Assembly (NCBI RefSeq): GCF_006715395.1
Contig: NZ_VFNC01000001.1
Span: 3,596,001 to 3,660,000, forward strand
From: Streptomyces sp. SLBN-31
GTDB taxonomy: Bacteria; Actinomycetota; Actinomycetes; Streptomycetales; Streptomycetaceae
Length of the DNA stretch: 64,000 nt
Reading direction: 5' to 3'
Shown: piece after piece, positions 25,715 through 34,391 of the stretch
Numbering within the stretch: the stretch's first letter is position 1
Layout of the letters: each line of letters begins with the position of its first letter
Position numbers and translations under genes: made by a program
The notes under the pieces: model-generated
Told to the model about the DNA's origin: nothing
Databases searched by the model: none
The model's input: only the letters and a program-made list of their open reading frames with translations

Positions 25715-27343
25715 TCAGCCCTGGTAGGCGACCAGCGCCATCATGCCTGCCTCACCGTGATACGCGTTGTGGCAGTGCAGCATCCACTGTCCGGGGTTGT
25801 CGGCGTCGAAGAACACGGACACGGTCTTCTTCGGCAGGACGATGGTGGTGTCCTTGCGGGGCCCGCCGGCACCGAGCTGGTAGGTGTGGCCGTGCAGGTG
25901 CATCGGGTGCCACATGGTGGTGGTGTTGACGAAGTCGAGTCGGACCCGCTGGCCCTCTTCCACGGTGATGGGATGCGCGGCCGGGTTGTTCATGTCGAAC
26001 CGGCGTCCGTTGATGGCCCAGTTGTAGGTCATCATCGAGCCGGTCAGCTCGATGCGGTGGACCCGGTCGGCCTTCTTCGACGCCAGCCGGACATCGTCCG
26101 CGGCGCGCAGCTGCGCGGCGGCCATGAGCATGCCGTCCAGTTCCTTCGGGCGGACGGTCGCGGTCGGGGTGCTGCCGGAGCCGGTGCGGATGACGGCCAG
26201 GCCGGTGGCGTTCTTTCCCTCCGCCAGCGCCACCAGGGGGAAGACGCCGTCGCTCAGGGTGACCAGGACGTCGTAGCGTTCGCCCATGCCGATCAGCAGG
26301 GCGTCGACCTGCTGGTGCCGCACGGGGAAGCCGTCGGTGTGGGTGATGGTGAGCTGGTGGCCCCCGAGCGCGACACGGTAGGCGGTGTCGCCGCCGGCGT
26401 TGATCAGGCGCAGCCGAACCCGCTTGCCGGGCTTGGCGCTGAAGACCTGCGGGTCTGCCGGCACGCGGCCGTTGACCAGGTGGTAGGGGTACTTGACGTC
26501 GCCGGCGTCGCCCCCCAGTAGTGGGCTCTGCGCGCCCATCAGCATGAACTTCATGCCCATGTCCCCGCCGGAGGACGGGGCGGACGTGGAGGGTGACCCG
26601 CTCATGCCGTCCATGCCGCCGCTCATGTCCATGCCGCCCATGTCGCCCATGTCGTGGCCGTTGGAGCTGGACGGGCTGCTGGAGTCGTTGCCCATGTGCA
26701 TCCCGTCCATGCCGTGGCGCAACTCGGCGAAGGCGTCGTCGGGGGTACCGGTGACGCCGTCGAGCCAGTCGTCGAGGACGACCACCCACTCCTCGTCGTA
26801 CGACAGGGGCTCCTTCGGGTCCTCCACGATCAGCGGCGCGTACAGCCCGCGGTCGAGCTGGGCCCCGACGTGGGGGTGGAAGAAGTAGGTACCGGGGGTG
26901 TCGGCGGTGAACCGGTACGTGAAGTTGCGTCCCGCGCGTACGGCCGTCTGGGTGGCCGGCGGCACGCCGTCCATGTCGTTGCGCAGGGCGATGCCGTGCC
27001 AGTGGACGGAGGTGGTGGCCCGGCCGGGCAACTGGTTGGACAGGGTGGCGGCCAGCGCGTCGCCGGCCGAGACGCGCAGTTCCTTGCCCGGTGTCCGGCC
27101 GCTGAAGGCCCAGGTACTGGCCGTGATTCCGGCGCCCAGGTCGACCTTGGCCGAGGCTGCGGTCAGGGTCAGTTCGTGTGTCCTGCCGCTGTGGGTGCGC
27201 TTCTTGTCGGTAGTGGCGACGGCCGATCCGGAGGGGCTGATCAGGGCAGGGGCGCCGGCGGAGCCGCTGCAGGCGGCGAGCGCGCCGGCGCCCGCGATGC
27301 CGAGCCCGGTCAGCAGGACGGAGCGGCGGTTCATGCTGTTCAC
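25715..27343 (-). CDS. Lipoprotein multicopper oxidase (copper oxidase, CopA/CueO-like)
   Basis: 542 residues. The N-terminus has a twin-arginine RR (6-7) and a lipobox LAAC with C25, so it is probably exported folded and lipid-anchored. Copper ligands are all seen: HWHG, HPHVG, HPMHLHGH and HCHNAYHGEAGM for the T1 and trinuclear sites. A Met/His-rich insert (about residues 205-265, e.g. GMDGMHMGNDS, GGMDMSGGMDGM) is typical of cuprous oxidases. It oxidises Cu(I) outside the cell. Last gene of copA-csoR-DUF6153-MCO series. Confidence 0.9.
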   Translation of the reverse strand: MNSMNRRSVLLTGLGIAGAGALAACSGSAGAPALISPSGSAVATTDKKRTHSGRTHELTLTAASAKVDLGAGITASTWAFSGRTPGKELRVSAGDALAATLSNQLPGRATTSVHWHGIALRNDMDGVPPATQTAVRAGRNFTYRFTADTPGTYFFHPHVGAQLDRGLYAPLIVEDPKEPLSYDEEWVVVLDDWLDGVTGTPDDAFAELRHGMDGMHMGNDSSSPSSSNGHDMGDMGGMDMSGGMDGMSGSPSTSAPSSGGDMGMKFMLMGAQSPLLGGDAGDVKYPYHLVNGRVPADPQVFSAKPGKRVRLRLINAGGDTAYRVALGGHQLTITHTDGFPVRHQQVDALLIGMGERYDVLVTLSDGVFPLVALAEGKNATGLAVIRTGSGSTPTATVRPKELDGMLMAAAQLRAADDVRLASKKADRVHRIELTGSMMTYNWAINGRRFDMNNPAAHPITVEEGQRVRLDFVNTTTMWHPMHLHGHTYQLGAGGPRKDTTIVLPKKTVSVFFDADNPGQWMLHCHNAYHGEAGMMALVAYQG

Positions 27344-27434
27344 AGGGGGTGTCCTTGTCTCGATTCGCTTCTGTTCGGTCGCGTGCGGGCACGGCCGGGC
27401 GCACGTGTGAAGGTGCGCAGCCGTGGCCGGCGGC

Positions 27435-27896
27435 CTACAGCAGGAATCGGGAGAGGACGGAGAGATCCGGTGGCGCCCGGCCCGTCGTTGCCGCTACGGC
27501 CTGCCCCACGGCCGGGCCGGGGTGCATGCCCGGGGCCTGGCCAGTGAAGGGCTGGTGGGGAGGGGCGAGCTTCATGGTGTCGATGCCGGCGGCGGAACAG
27601 TGCTGCATGGCCGTAACGGAGCATGCCCCGTTGTCGTCGGATGCCAGAGGTGTCGTCGCGCCGGGGGTCATGGGGCGCCCGCCCATGTGCATGGGCAAGC
27701 TCGCCGTGGTCGAGTGCCGCATGCCCGCCAGGCTGACTGACTCCGAGGCTGACGGAGGCGGAATATGGGTGATCGCCGCGGCTGTTTCGTGATGGACGAG
27801 AACAGCGAGTATCGCCACCACCGCCACGAGGGCAGCACGTATCCACCTCGGTGTGGCGCCGGGGGCGGCGCCCCTTCGGTGATCGACTGTCGCCAT
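27435..27896 (-). CDS. DUF6153-like secreted or membrane protein
   Basis: 153 residues. One membrane helix or uncleaved signal (IRAALVAVVAILAVLVHHE, about 19-37), followed by an outer part rich in His and Met (GMRHSTTASLPMHMGG, VTAMQHCSAAGIDTMKL). The Met/His content and place between csoR and the multicopper oxidase suggest copper binding outside the membrane. A CsoR-like site lies 40 bases before its start. Family function is unknown. Confidence 0.7.
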   Translation of the reverse strand: MATVDHRRGAAPGATPRWIRAALVAVVAILAVLVHHETAAAITHIPPPSASESVSLAGMRHSTTASLPMHMGGRPMTPGATTPLASDDNGACSVTAMQHCSAAGIDTMKLAPPHQPFTGQAPGMHPGPAVGQAVAATTGRAPPDLSVLSRFLL

Positions 27897-27935
27897 GGCT
27901 TCCGTCCGTGCTCGGGCCGGCCTGTCGCCGCCAAT

Positions 27936-27952
27936 TTACCCCAGGGGGGTAA
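27936..27952. promoter_or_regulatory. CsoR-like operator before DUF6153/MCO genes
   Basis: TTACCCC, three bases, GGGGTAA: a G/C-tract inverted repeat of the kind bound by actinobacterial CsoR. It sits in the 87-base gap between csoR and DUF6153, so the last two genes can be transcribed separately upon copper stress. Confidence 0.7.
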
Positions 27953-27983
27953 TACGGCGAGCGGAGATCTCTCCTCGAGGTTT

Positions 27984-28310
27984 CTACAGGCGCAGCGCCC
28001 GGCGCAGGGTGTCGTTGAGTTCCGCGTACTTCTCCTCGGCTTGCGCGGCATCGGTGCGGGCGGCGTCGGCGACGCAGCCGCGTACGTGGTCGTCGAGGAG
28101 GCCGAGGGCGACTTCCTGCAGTGCGCGGCTGGCGGCGGTGATCTGGGTGAGGACGTCGATGCAGTAGCGGTCGTCGGTGACCATGCGGGAGATGCCGCGT
28201 ATCTGGCCTTCGATCTTGCCCAGGCGGTTGAGGTGGTCGCTCTTGTGGGCGGCGTAGCCGGGGGCCGGGTGGTCGTGGGAGGGGTGGTGGGTGGCCGGGG
28301 TGGTGTTCAT
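27984..28310 (-). CDS. csoR: Copper-sensing repressor CsoR
   Basis: 108 residues, all-helical metal-sensing repressor. The Cu(I) ligands C-H-C are present: [12 protein letters not shown] gives the first Cys, and [10 protein letters not shown] gives His and the second Cys. The His-rich N-terminal tail ([16 protein letters not shown]) is an extra that may bind metal. Start ATG 28308-28310 overlaps the copA stop by four bases, so it is coupled with copA. It should leave DNA when it binds Cu(I), opening the two sites found at 27936 and 31171. Confidence 0.85.
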   Translation of the reverse strand: MNTTPATHHPSHDHPAPGYAAHKSDHLNRLGKIEGQIRGISRMVTDDRYCIDVLTQITAASRALQEVALGLLDDHVRGCVADAARTDAAQAEEKYAELNDTLRRALRL

Positions 28311-31117
28311 GAGTGTTGGCCTCCCTGGGGTGTGCCGTCGGGGGCGGAGGCGGTGTAGCGGTCCGGGTCGGCGTCGAAGGCGGCGGCGCAGTGGGCGGAG
28401 CAGAAGGAGTAGGTGCCGTGTTCGGTTTGCCGGTGTTCCGCGGCTGCCGCGGGGTCCACCCGCATGCCGCACACCGGGTCCGCGGCCGTTTTCCCGCGGT
28501 CCTCACATTGGCGGTGTGCGGGGGTGGCGCGCAGGGCGCTGTCGTCGGCGCCGGCTCGGTCGGCAGCGGACTCGACGCGGGGCTGCACGCGGACGGGCCG
28601 GGCCGCGGGCAGGGGCTGGGCGTGCCAGCGGCGCAGCCGTGAGGCGTTGGTGACGACCGACAGGGAGCTGAGCGCCATGGCCGCGGCGGCGATGATCGGG
28701 CTGAGCCGGATGCCCCACAGGGGGTAGAGGGCACCGGCTGCGAGGGGGATGCCGACGGCGTTGTAGACGAGGGCGAAGAACAGGTTCTGCCGGATGTTGC
28801 GCATGGCGGCCCGCGACAGGCGGATCGCGGTGACCACGCCGCTCAGCGAGCCGGAGATCAGCGTGATGTCGGCGGCTTCGATGGCGACGTCGGTGCCGGT
28901 GCCGATGGCCAGGCCGACGTCGGCGGCGGCCAGCGCGGGGGCGTCGTTGATGCCGTCGCCGACCATGCCGACGCTGCGGCCTTCGCCCTGGAGGCGGCGG
29001 ATCTCGTCGGCCTTGTGCTCGGGCAGCACCTCGGCCAGCACCCGTTCCACGCCCACCTGAGCGGCGACCGCCGCGGCGGTGCGGGCGTTGTCACCGGTGA
29101 GGATGACGACCTCGATGCCGAGGCGCCGCAGGGCGAAAATGGCGGAGGCGGAGTCGTCCTTGACGGTGTCGGCGACCGCCAGCACGCCCGCGGGACGTCC
29201 GTCGACGGCCGCGAGCACGGGGGTCTTGCCCTCGCCCGCGTAGGCGGCGGCCAGGGGGACGAGCGCGGTGGTGTCGATCCCGACGTCGGTGAGGAGGCGG
29301 GCGGTGCCGACCAGGACGGCGCGGCCGTCGACGGTGGCCTGGACGCCCTTGCCGGTGACCGAGTCGAAGCCGGTCGCCGCGGGCGGGTGCAGGCCGCGGC
29401 CGCGGACGCCGGTGACGACGGCCTGGGCGAGGGGGTGTTCGCTGTCGGCCTCGGCCGCGGCCACCATCCGCAGGAGTTCGTCCTCGTCGAACCCGTCAGC
29501 CGGATGGACGTCGGTCAGGACGGGCTTGCCCTCGGTGACGGTGCCGGTCTTGTCCAGCACCACGGTGTCCAACTTGTGAGCGGTCTCCAGGGCTTCGGCG
29601 GAGCGGATCAGGATGCCGGCCTGCGCCCCCTTGCCGGTACCCACCATCACGGACAGCGGCGTTGCGAGGCCGAGCGCGCACGGGCAGGCGATGATCAGCA
29701 CCGCGACCGCGGACACCAGCGCGAGGGTCAGTGCGGGCGAAGGCCCGAAGGCGAACCAGATGGCGAAGGTCGCGAACGCGATGGCGATGACCGCGGGCAC
29801 GAAGTACGCCGCGACGGCGTCGGCGAGCCGCTGGATGGGTGCCTTGGAGGCCTGGGCCTGCTGCACCAGGCGGATGATCTGGGCCAGCATGGTGTCCGCG
29901 CCGACCTTGGCCGTCCGTACCCGCAGGGACCCGGTGCCATTGACGGTGGCCCCGACGACCTTGTCGCCGCTGCGCTTGGTCACCGGCATCGGTTCGCCGG
30001 TGACCATCGACTCGTCCACCGCGGAGGAACCGGCGAGAACCTCGGCGTCGACGGGGATCTTCTCCCCTGGCCGGACGACGATCTCGTCTCCCACCGCGAC
30101 GTCGCCGATGGGGATCTCGGTCTCGGTTCCGTTCCGCACGACGCGGGCGGTGCGGGCCTGCAGGCCCAGCAGGGCGCGGATGGCCTCGCCGGTGCCGGCC
30201 TTCGCGCGGGCCTCGAGCAGCCGCCCGAGCAGGATGAGGGTCAGGATGACGCCGACGGCTTCGAAGTAGACCTCCCGCACGTCCTGCGGAAGCAGGCCGG
30301 GGGCGAGGGTGACCAGCAGGCTGTAGCCGTAGGCGGCGCTGGTGCCGAGCGTGATGAGGGAGTTCATGTCGGCGGCCCGGTGGCGCAGGGTCAGCCAGCC
30401 CGTCACATGGATGGGCCACCCGGTGTAGAACATCACCGGCGTGATCAGCGCCAGCTGCAGCCAGTGGTTCAGCATCCAGCCCGGCACCCAGTCGGCACCG
30501 AAGAGTTCGTGGGCCATCACCGCGAACAGCACCGGGGCGGTGAGCACCGCTCCTGTCAGCACCCTGCGGGTGAGGTCCTTGATCTCCGTCTGCCGCTCGG
30601 CTGCGTCCGCGGCCTCTGCCTCGGCCGCCGTCCGTCCCTCGCCGGCCTGTTGCCCGCCGCCGGTGGAAACAGCGGGAGCAGCAGGAGGAGTGGTGGCGCC
30701 GTGCCCGCCCGGAGCAGGCGGGGCGGAGCCGCCCGTGCCCTCCGCCGGTTCGACCACCAGCGTGCCGTGGATCATGTTCATTCCGCAGGCGAAGCCGTAG
30801 GAGCCGGGCCTGTCCGGGATGACCCGCACGGTGGTGCGGCTGTGGGCCGGAAGCCCCGCGCCGACCTTGAGGTCGGGGAAGACCACGCGCGAGGTGCACT
30901 CGCCGGCCTCCTGCCGGTCGAAGACCAGCTCCACCGGCACGCCCTGGCGGACCTTGATCACATCAGGGCTGTAGCCGCCCCGGACGGTGACCTCCACCCG
31001 CTGCACGCCGCCTTCCAGCCGCGCTGACCCGGCCCGGCGCGGTCCGAAGAAGTACCGGCCCAGAGCGGCGATCAGTACGGCCGACGCCACAACGACCACG
31101 ATGTCAACGGCAGTCAT
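28307..31117 (-). CDS. Copper P1B-type ATPase with N-terminal cupredoxin and C-terminal YHS domain
   Basis: 936 residues. Membrane helix (4-22), then a cupredoxin-like domain (about 38-123) with ligands C111, M113, M115, H117 in [10 protein letters not shown]. After a Pro/Ala/Glu-rich linker comes the ATPase: six or more helices from about 190, the metal motif CPC (478-480), phosphorylation D522 in DKTGT, and H561 of SEHPLAQ. The C-terminal ~60 residues form a YHS/TRASH metal domain ([24 protein letters not shown]). No N-terminal CxxC heavy-metal domain. It exports Cu(I), and the front cupredoxin may pass or hold copper outside. Confidence 0.9.
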   Translation of the reverse strand: MTAVDIVVVVASAVLIAALGRYFFGPRRAGSARLEGGVQRVEVTVRGGYSPDVIKVRQGVPVELVFDRQEAGECTSRVVFPDLKVGAGLPAHSRTTVRVIPDRPGSYGFACGMNMIHGTLVVEPAEGTGGSAPPAPGGHGATTPPAAPAVSTGGGQQAGEGRTAAEAEAADAAERQTEIKDLTRRVLTGAVLTAPVLFAVMAHELFGADWVPGWMLNHWLQLALITPVMFYTGWPIHVTGWLTLRHRAADMNSLITLGTSAAYGYSLLVTLAPGLLPQDVREVYFEAVGVILTLILLGRLLEARAKAGTGEAIRALLGLQARTARVVRNGTETEIPIGDVAVGDEIVVRPGEKIPVDAEVLAGSSAVDESMVTGEPMPVTKRSGDKVVGATVNGTGSLRVRTAKVGADTMLAQIIRLVQQAQASKAPIQRLADAVAAYFVPAVIAIAFATFAIWFAFGPSPALTLALVSAVAVLIIACPCALGLATPLSVMVGTGKGAQAGILIRSAEALETAHKLDTVVLDKTGTVTEGKPVLTDVHPADGFDEDELLRMVAAAEADSEHPLAQAVVTGVRGRGLHPPAATGFDSVTGKGVQATVDGRAVLVGTARLLTDVGIDTTALVPLAAAYAGEGKTPVLAAVDGRPAGVLAVADTVKDDSASAIFALRRLGIEVVILTGDNARTAAAVAAQVGVERVLAEVLPEHKADEIRRLQGEGRSVGMVGDGINDAPALAAADVGLAIGTGTDVAIEAADITLISGSLSGVVTAIRLSRAAMRNIRQNLFFALVYNAVGIPLAAGALYPLWGIRLSPIIAAAAMALSSLSVVTNASRLRRWHAQPLPAARPVRVQPRVESAADRAGADDSALRATPAHRQCEDRGKTAADPVCGMRVDPAAAAEHRQTEHGTYSFCSAHCAAAFDADPDRYTASAPDGTPQGGQHS

Positions 31118-31170
31118 GGACTCGTTCGCCTCCCAGGTCGGTCGATTCCCTTCCAGCCTCCGACCGGGTA

Positions 31171-31187
31171 CCCCTACGAGGTAGGGG
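31171..31187. promoter_or_regulatory. CsoR-like operator in the copA/SHOCT divergent promoter
   Basis: CCCCTAC, GAG, GTAGGGG, exact arms, flanked by TA on the left, 54 bases before copA. The same gap (31118-31323) also serves the plus-strand operon. It further contains a run of eight A at 31264-31271 enclosed by GAGGC and GCCTC, odd in such GC-rich DNA. Confidence 0.7.
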
Positions 31188-31323
31188 CTGAATGGCCCAC
31201 CGGTCGGGGACCGTTCGGCCCCTCCCCGGCAGGCCAGGCAGCGTCACTATGCCGGTAGAGGCGAAAAAAAATCCCCTCCGGGAGCCTCTGCGCCCCCGGC
31301 TGCTGACAAGCCGAAGCAGGTGA

Positions 31324-31638
31324 GTGACGATGATGTTCTGGTACAACCACGACGTCAGCGGATGGGGCTGGTTCGCGATGTCAGCCGGCATGATCCTCTT
31401 CTGGGCGTTGATCATCGGATTCGGTGTCGTCCTCTACCGAGCCCTGTCCCGGCCGAGTGGTTCGCAGCCGTTCGTGAGCTCCCCGCCCACCGGCTCCTTC
31501 CCGCCGACCGCCCCCGCGCCCACCGCCGAGCAGCTGCTCGGTGAGCGGTTCGCCCGCGGCGAGATCGATGAGGACGAATACCACCGCAAGCTCAGCGTGC
31601 TGCGCGGCGGCACCGGCCCCCGGCTCAGCAAGAACTGA
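31324..31638 (+). CDS. SHOCT-domain small membrane protein
   Basis: 104 residues. One or two membrane helices (WGWFAMSAGMILFWALIIGFGVVLY) and a Pro-rich linker lead to the SHOCT motif AEQLLGERFARGEIDEDEYHRKLSVL. Start is GTG 31324 with AGGTGAG close by, or the ATGs at 31330/31333. First gene of the plus-strand series facing copA. SHOCT proteins are thought to help oligomerise or chaperone; such genes recur in copper loci. Confidence 0.75.
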   Translation: MTMMFWYNHDVSGWGWFAMSAGMILFWALIIGFGVVLYRALSRPSGSQPFVSSPPTGSFPPTAPAPTAEQLLGERFARGEIDEDEYHRKLSVLRGGTGPRLSKN

Positions 31639-31675
31639 GGGAAACATGACGGGCGTGCCTTGAAGGAGGTCCGCG

Positions 31676-31942
31676 ATGAACACCAATCAACGCAACTACG
31701 GCCTGTACGCCGTCGCCGCGGCCATAGCCGTGGTCGGCGCCCTGGCCCTCGGCCTGCCGGTGGGCACGCTCTTCGTCCTGGCGATCGCGCTCTCCTGCCC
31801 GCTGATGATGTTCTTCATGATGCGCGGCATCCATGGTGGTGGTGAGGCGCACGCCGGCCACGGCACATCCCACGAGCCCCGTACCCAGGACGATCTGCTC
31901 ACCAAGCACGACCGGCCGCCCTACGACGCCGGCCGGACCTGA
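31676..31942 (+). CDS. DUF2933-like small membrane protein
   Basis: 88 residues. RBS AAGGAGG precedes ATG 31676. Two helices (YAVAAAIAVVGALALGLPVGTLFVLAIALSCPLMMFFMM) then a His-rich tail (GIHGGGEAHAGHGTSHEP). The Met pair plus histidines at the membrane face suggest copper or silver contact. It lies 37 bases after the SHOCT gene in the same operon. Confidence 0.7.
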   Translation: MNTNQRNYGLYAVAAAIAVVGALALGLPVGTLFVLAIALSCPLMMFFMMRGIHGGGEAHAGHGTSHEPRTQDDLLTKHDRPPYDAGRT

Positions 31943-32031
31943 CCGGCCCCCAACGGGTCGCGGACCGGGAGCATGCCTGCCCCCGGTCCCGCGGCCCTTC
32001 CCGCACACAAGTGCACACCGAGGAGGCCGTC

Positions 32032-32334
32032 ATGGCTGACGCCGCCTACGGGTTGTGGCCACTGGTCATCCTGAACACCATGCTGCTCATCGCCTTCGCC
32101 GCGAGCTTCTTCCACCCCACAACCAGACGCGATCGGCGGGCGAGGGGCGCCCGCAGCGCCTTCCTCGTCGCCCTGTTCACAGAGATGTACGGCACCCCGC
32201 TGACGGCCGTCTACGCCGCCCGCACCCCGCGCTTCGTACCGCGCCGCCACACCACCTCGCGTACGCCTCGTTCTCTTCACAGCGCCACGCGGGAGGAGCA
32301 CCCCCGGTGCCCCGTCCACATCTTCGGAGGCTGA
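32032..32334 (+). pseudogene. Truncated isoprenylcysteine methyltransferase-like (PEMT family) gene
   Basis: From ATG 32032 the product begins MADAAYGLWPLVILNTMLL and continues to FLVALFTEMYGTPLTA, the conserved first two helices of a family of membrane methyltransferases of about 220-250 residues found in actinobacterial copper loci. After about residue 62 the sequence becomes arginine/proline rich, unlike the family, and stops at 32334. The SAM-binding C-terminal half is absent, so an internal deletion is likely. Confidence 0.65.
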
Positions 32335-32335
32335 C

Positions 32336-32926
32336 GTGTACTCCGACTCCGCATCGTCCGCCGCACGTTCGCGGCGCCCCAGAGCGGCTGCACGCGCGGC
32401 CGCGGCCGGTCTGCTCACCGCGGGTCTGCTCAGCCTCTCCGGCTCGGCGGCGTTCGCGCACGGCGGCGAGGAGAGTGAGCGCGCCTTCGACCTCGTACGG
32501 CAGGGCATCGCCTATCTGGTGACCAAACCGAACGACTCCATGGACATCGAGGACAAGATCAACGACTCGCTGGAGGCCAAGGACACCTCACACGTCGACC
32601 TGGCCTATGTGCGCAAGGCACAGCGGGCGTTCAAGTCCGGCGACGTCACCGCCACCCGCATCCTGCTGGAGCGGTCCATCGGCGCCCGTCTGGCCACCAC
32701 GCCCGCCGACCCACTGCCGATCACCAGCCCGCTGCCGATCACTGGCACCGAAACGGGCACGCTCGTCGTCGCCGACCCGCTGCCCGGCCGCGGGGCGCTG
32801 CACGCCGGGGACTGGGCTCTGCTGGCCGGCAGTGCGGCCGTAGGAGCCGCGGGCGTCGCCCTCGCCATCCGCATCCGCCCGCACCACGTTCATGGGCAGG
32901 CGACATCCGCGGGAGGCACGTCATGA
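32336..32926 (+). CDS. Secreted or membrane-anchored protein of the cytochrome b operon
   Basis: 196 residues from GTG 32336. Signal peptide through AAAGLLTAGLLSLSGSAAFAHGG; mature chain about 43-196. A helical part (ERAFDLVRQGIAYLVTKP, IEDKINDSLEAKD, VRKAQRAFKSGDVTATRILLERSI) is followed by a Pro/Thr-rich stretch and a C-terminal membrane helix (WALLAGSAAVGAAGVALAIRI). Mature N-terminus starts H-G-G. The stop overlaps the cytochrome b start (ATGA), so they likely work together as periplasm-facing partner and membrane subunit. No known name. Confidence 0.75.
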   Translation: MYSDSASSAARSRRPRAAARAAAAGLLTAGLLSLSGSAAFAHGGEESERAFDLVRQGIAYLVTKPNDSMDIEDKINDSLEAKDTSHVDLAYVRKAQRAFKSGDVTATRILLERSIGARLATTPADPLPITSPLPITGTETGTLVVADPLPGRGALHAGDWALLAGSAAVGAAGVALAIRIRPHHVHGQATSAGGTS

Positions 32927-34008
32927 CCCGCATGCAGCCGGCGCCGACCGAGCCGCAACACCCCGAACGGGCCGGCCGGACACGACACTTCATGGACGCC
33001 GTCGACGAGCGCCTGGGTATCAAGGCCATCGAATACCCCGTGCCCTCCCACGCCAACACCGTCGGCTACAGCCTCGGCGGCCTGACCGCCGTCAGCCTGC
33101 TGATCCTTATCGCCACCGGCGTCGTGATGGCCCAGTTCTACAACCCCGACCCGGCCTTCGCGAACGCCTCCGTACGCCACCTCGTCAACGGCGTCTATCT
33201 CGGCAAGTACCTGCGCGGCCTGCACTACTGGGCCGCCGAGGCGATGTACGTTCTGGCGATCCTGCACCTGCTGCGGATCTACATCACCGGTTCTTACAAG
33301 CGGCCCCGCGAGGGCAACTACCTCATCGGCGTGGGCATGTTCGCCCTGATCATCGGTGCCATGTTCACCGGCACCGTGCTGAAGTGGGACCAGGAGGGCT
33401 ACGAGGCCCTGAGTCACAACCTCGAGATCGGCAAGCTGTTGGGCGGCATGGGCTTCTGGTTCCACTCGGACTTCTCCGGCCAGGTCCCCCTGCTGATACG
33501 TCTGTACGTCGCCCATGTGTCGATGATCCCGATGCTGATCCTCGGCCTGCTGGTGCTGCATGCCCTGCTGGTCAAACGGCACAGGATCTCATCGCGTCCG
33601 GACAATCCCACGGAGACCGGTGAGCCGTTCGAGCCGTTCACCCATCACTTGCGCCGTATCGGCGCCCTCGGATTGATCCTGCTGTCCGTCCTGTCCGTGC
33701 TCGCGATCGTCTTTCCCCCGGGCATCGGCTCGACGCCGGTGGAGGGCATCGAGGTCACCAAGCCACCGTGGATGTACTGGTGGCTGTTCACTCTGGAGAA
33801 CTGGATCGGCCTGTCCGGCATCGTCTGGGGGGCCGGCATCCTCTTCGCCCTGCTGATCGCCCTGCCGTTCATCGACCGAGGTCCGGAACGTCACTGGCGC
33901 CGCCGCCCGGTCGCGATGATCCTCGGGGCCGCCGTGATCGCCTTCCTGATCGTCCTGACGATCCTGGAGGCCGTCACGACCCCGGCCCAGCACCTGATGG
34001 GAGGCTGA
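32923..34008 (+). CDS. Orphan cytochrome b (b6-type heme spacing)
   Basis: 361 residues, fusing the four-helix heme domain with a subunit-IV-like three-helix part. Heme ligands: H101 and H198, H115 and H213; spacings are 14 and 15, the b6 pattern, not the 14/14 of mitochondrial type. The Qo-site PEWY motif is replaced by KPPWMYWW (about 273), so the catalytic glutamate is missing. No Rieske protein or cytochrome c gene is nearby. I infer a membrane quinone oxidoreductase not running a standard Q cycle, perhaps feeding a copper-linked redox partner. Coupled by 4-base overlap to the gene before. Confidence 0.85.
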   Translation: MTRMQPAPTEPQHPERAGRTRHFMDAVDERLGIKAIEYPVPSHANTVGYSLGGLTAVSLLILIATGVVMAQFYNPDPAFANASVRHLVNGVYLGKYLRGLHYWAAEAMYVLAILHLLRIYITGSYKRPREGNYLIGVGMFALIIGAMFTGTVLKWDQEGYEALSHNLEIGKLLGGMGFWFHSDFSGQVPLLIRLYVAHVSMIPMLILGLLVLHALLVKRHRISSRPDNPTETGEPFEPFTHHLRRIGALGLILLSVLSVLAIVFPPGIGSTPVEGIEVTKPPWMYWWLFTLENWIGLSGIVWGAGILFALLIALPFIDRGPERHWRRRPVAMILGAAVIAFLIVLTILEAVTTPAQHLMGG

Positions 34009-34012
34009 CACC

Positions 34013-34219
34013 ATGTCGCGCGCCCAGGTCAGCCTGTGGACCCTGACCGCCGTCGCCGTCCTCGCCGCCGGCGGCACCGCCCAGGCCCTCGCCGCCCCGG
34101 CCTCCACGGCAGCCGACATCACGGTCGCCGCCGGCCTGCTCCTGCTCTTCGTCAGCGGAGCCCTGCTCTTCCGGGTGTTGAGGCACCTCCTGCGGTCATC
34201 GACGCCGCCGCATCCCTAG
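34013..34219 (+). CDS. Small two-helix membrane protein
   Basis: 68 residues, with an N-terminal helix or signal (LWTLTAVAVLAAGGTAQALAA) and a second helix (ITVAAGLLLLFVSGALLFRVL) with a basic end. It begins five bases after the cytochrome b stop, so it is a likely small subunit or assembly helper of that cytochrome. No family recognised. Confidence 0.65.
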   Translation: MSRAQVSLWTLTAVAVLAAGGTAQALAAPASTAADITVAAGLLLLFVSGALLFRVLRHLLRSSTPPHP

Positions 34220-34227
34220 GAGCAGCC

Positions 34228-34368
34228 ATGACCGCCGCCACCGTCCTCCAGGCCCCGCCGGTCCTGACGGCCACCGGGATCGAGAAGAGCTACCGGCGCG
34301 TGGCCCGGCCGCAGCGCCGCCGGATCACCGTCCCCGCTGCGCGCCCCCTGCCGCCAGGCGACCACTGA
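34228..34368 (+). pseudogene. ABC transporter ATP-binding protein, N-terminal remnant
   Basis: 46 residues from ATG 34228 with GGAGCA before it. VLTATGIEKSYRR is the usual first strand of an ABC ATPase; the sequence then runs into Arg/Pro-rich noise, with no Walker A. It directly follows the cytochrome b genes in the operon, so the locus once encoded a transporter here. Confidence 0.55.
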
Positions 34369-34391
34369 CGTTCCACCGCGAAGGAGGACAC

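Noticed and set aside
29015..31027. 670-codon open frame on the plus strand opposite copA
   Set aside because: Pure antisense shadow of GC3-biased copA; no domain, low-complexity Gly/Asp/His sequence.
31256..31290. Run of eight A with GAGGC/GCCTC arms as a terminator
   Set aside because: It lies upstream of both divergent genes and the stem is weak; more likely promoter-region DNA.
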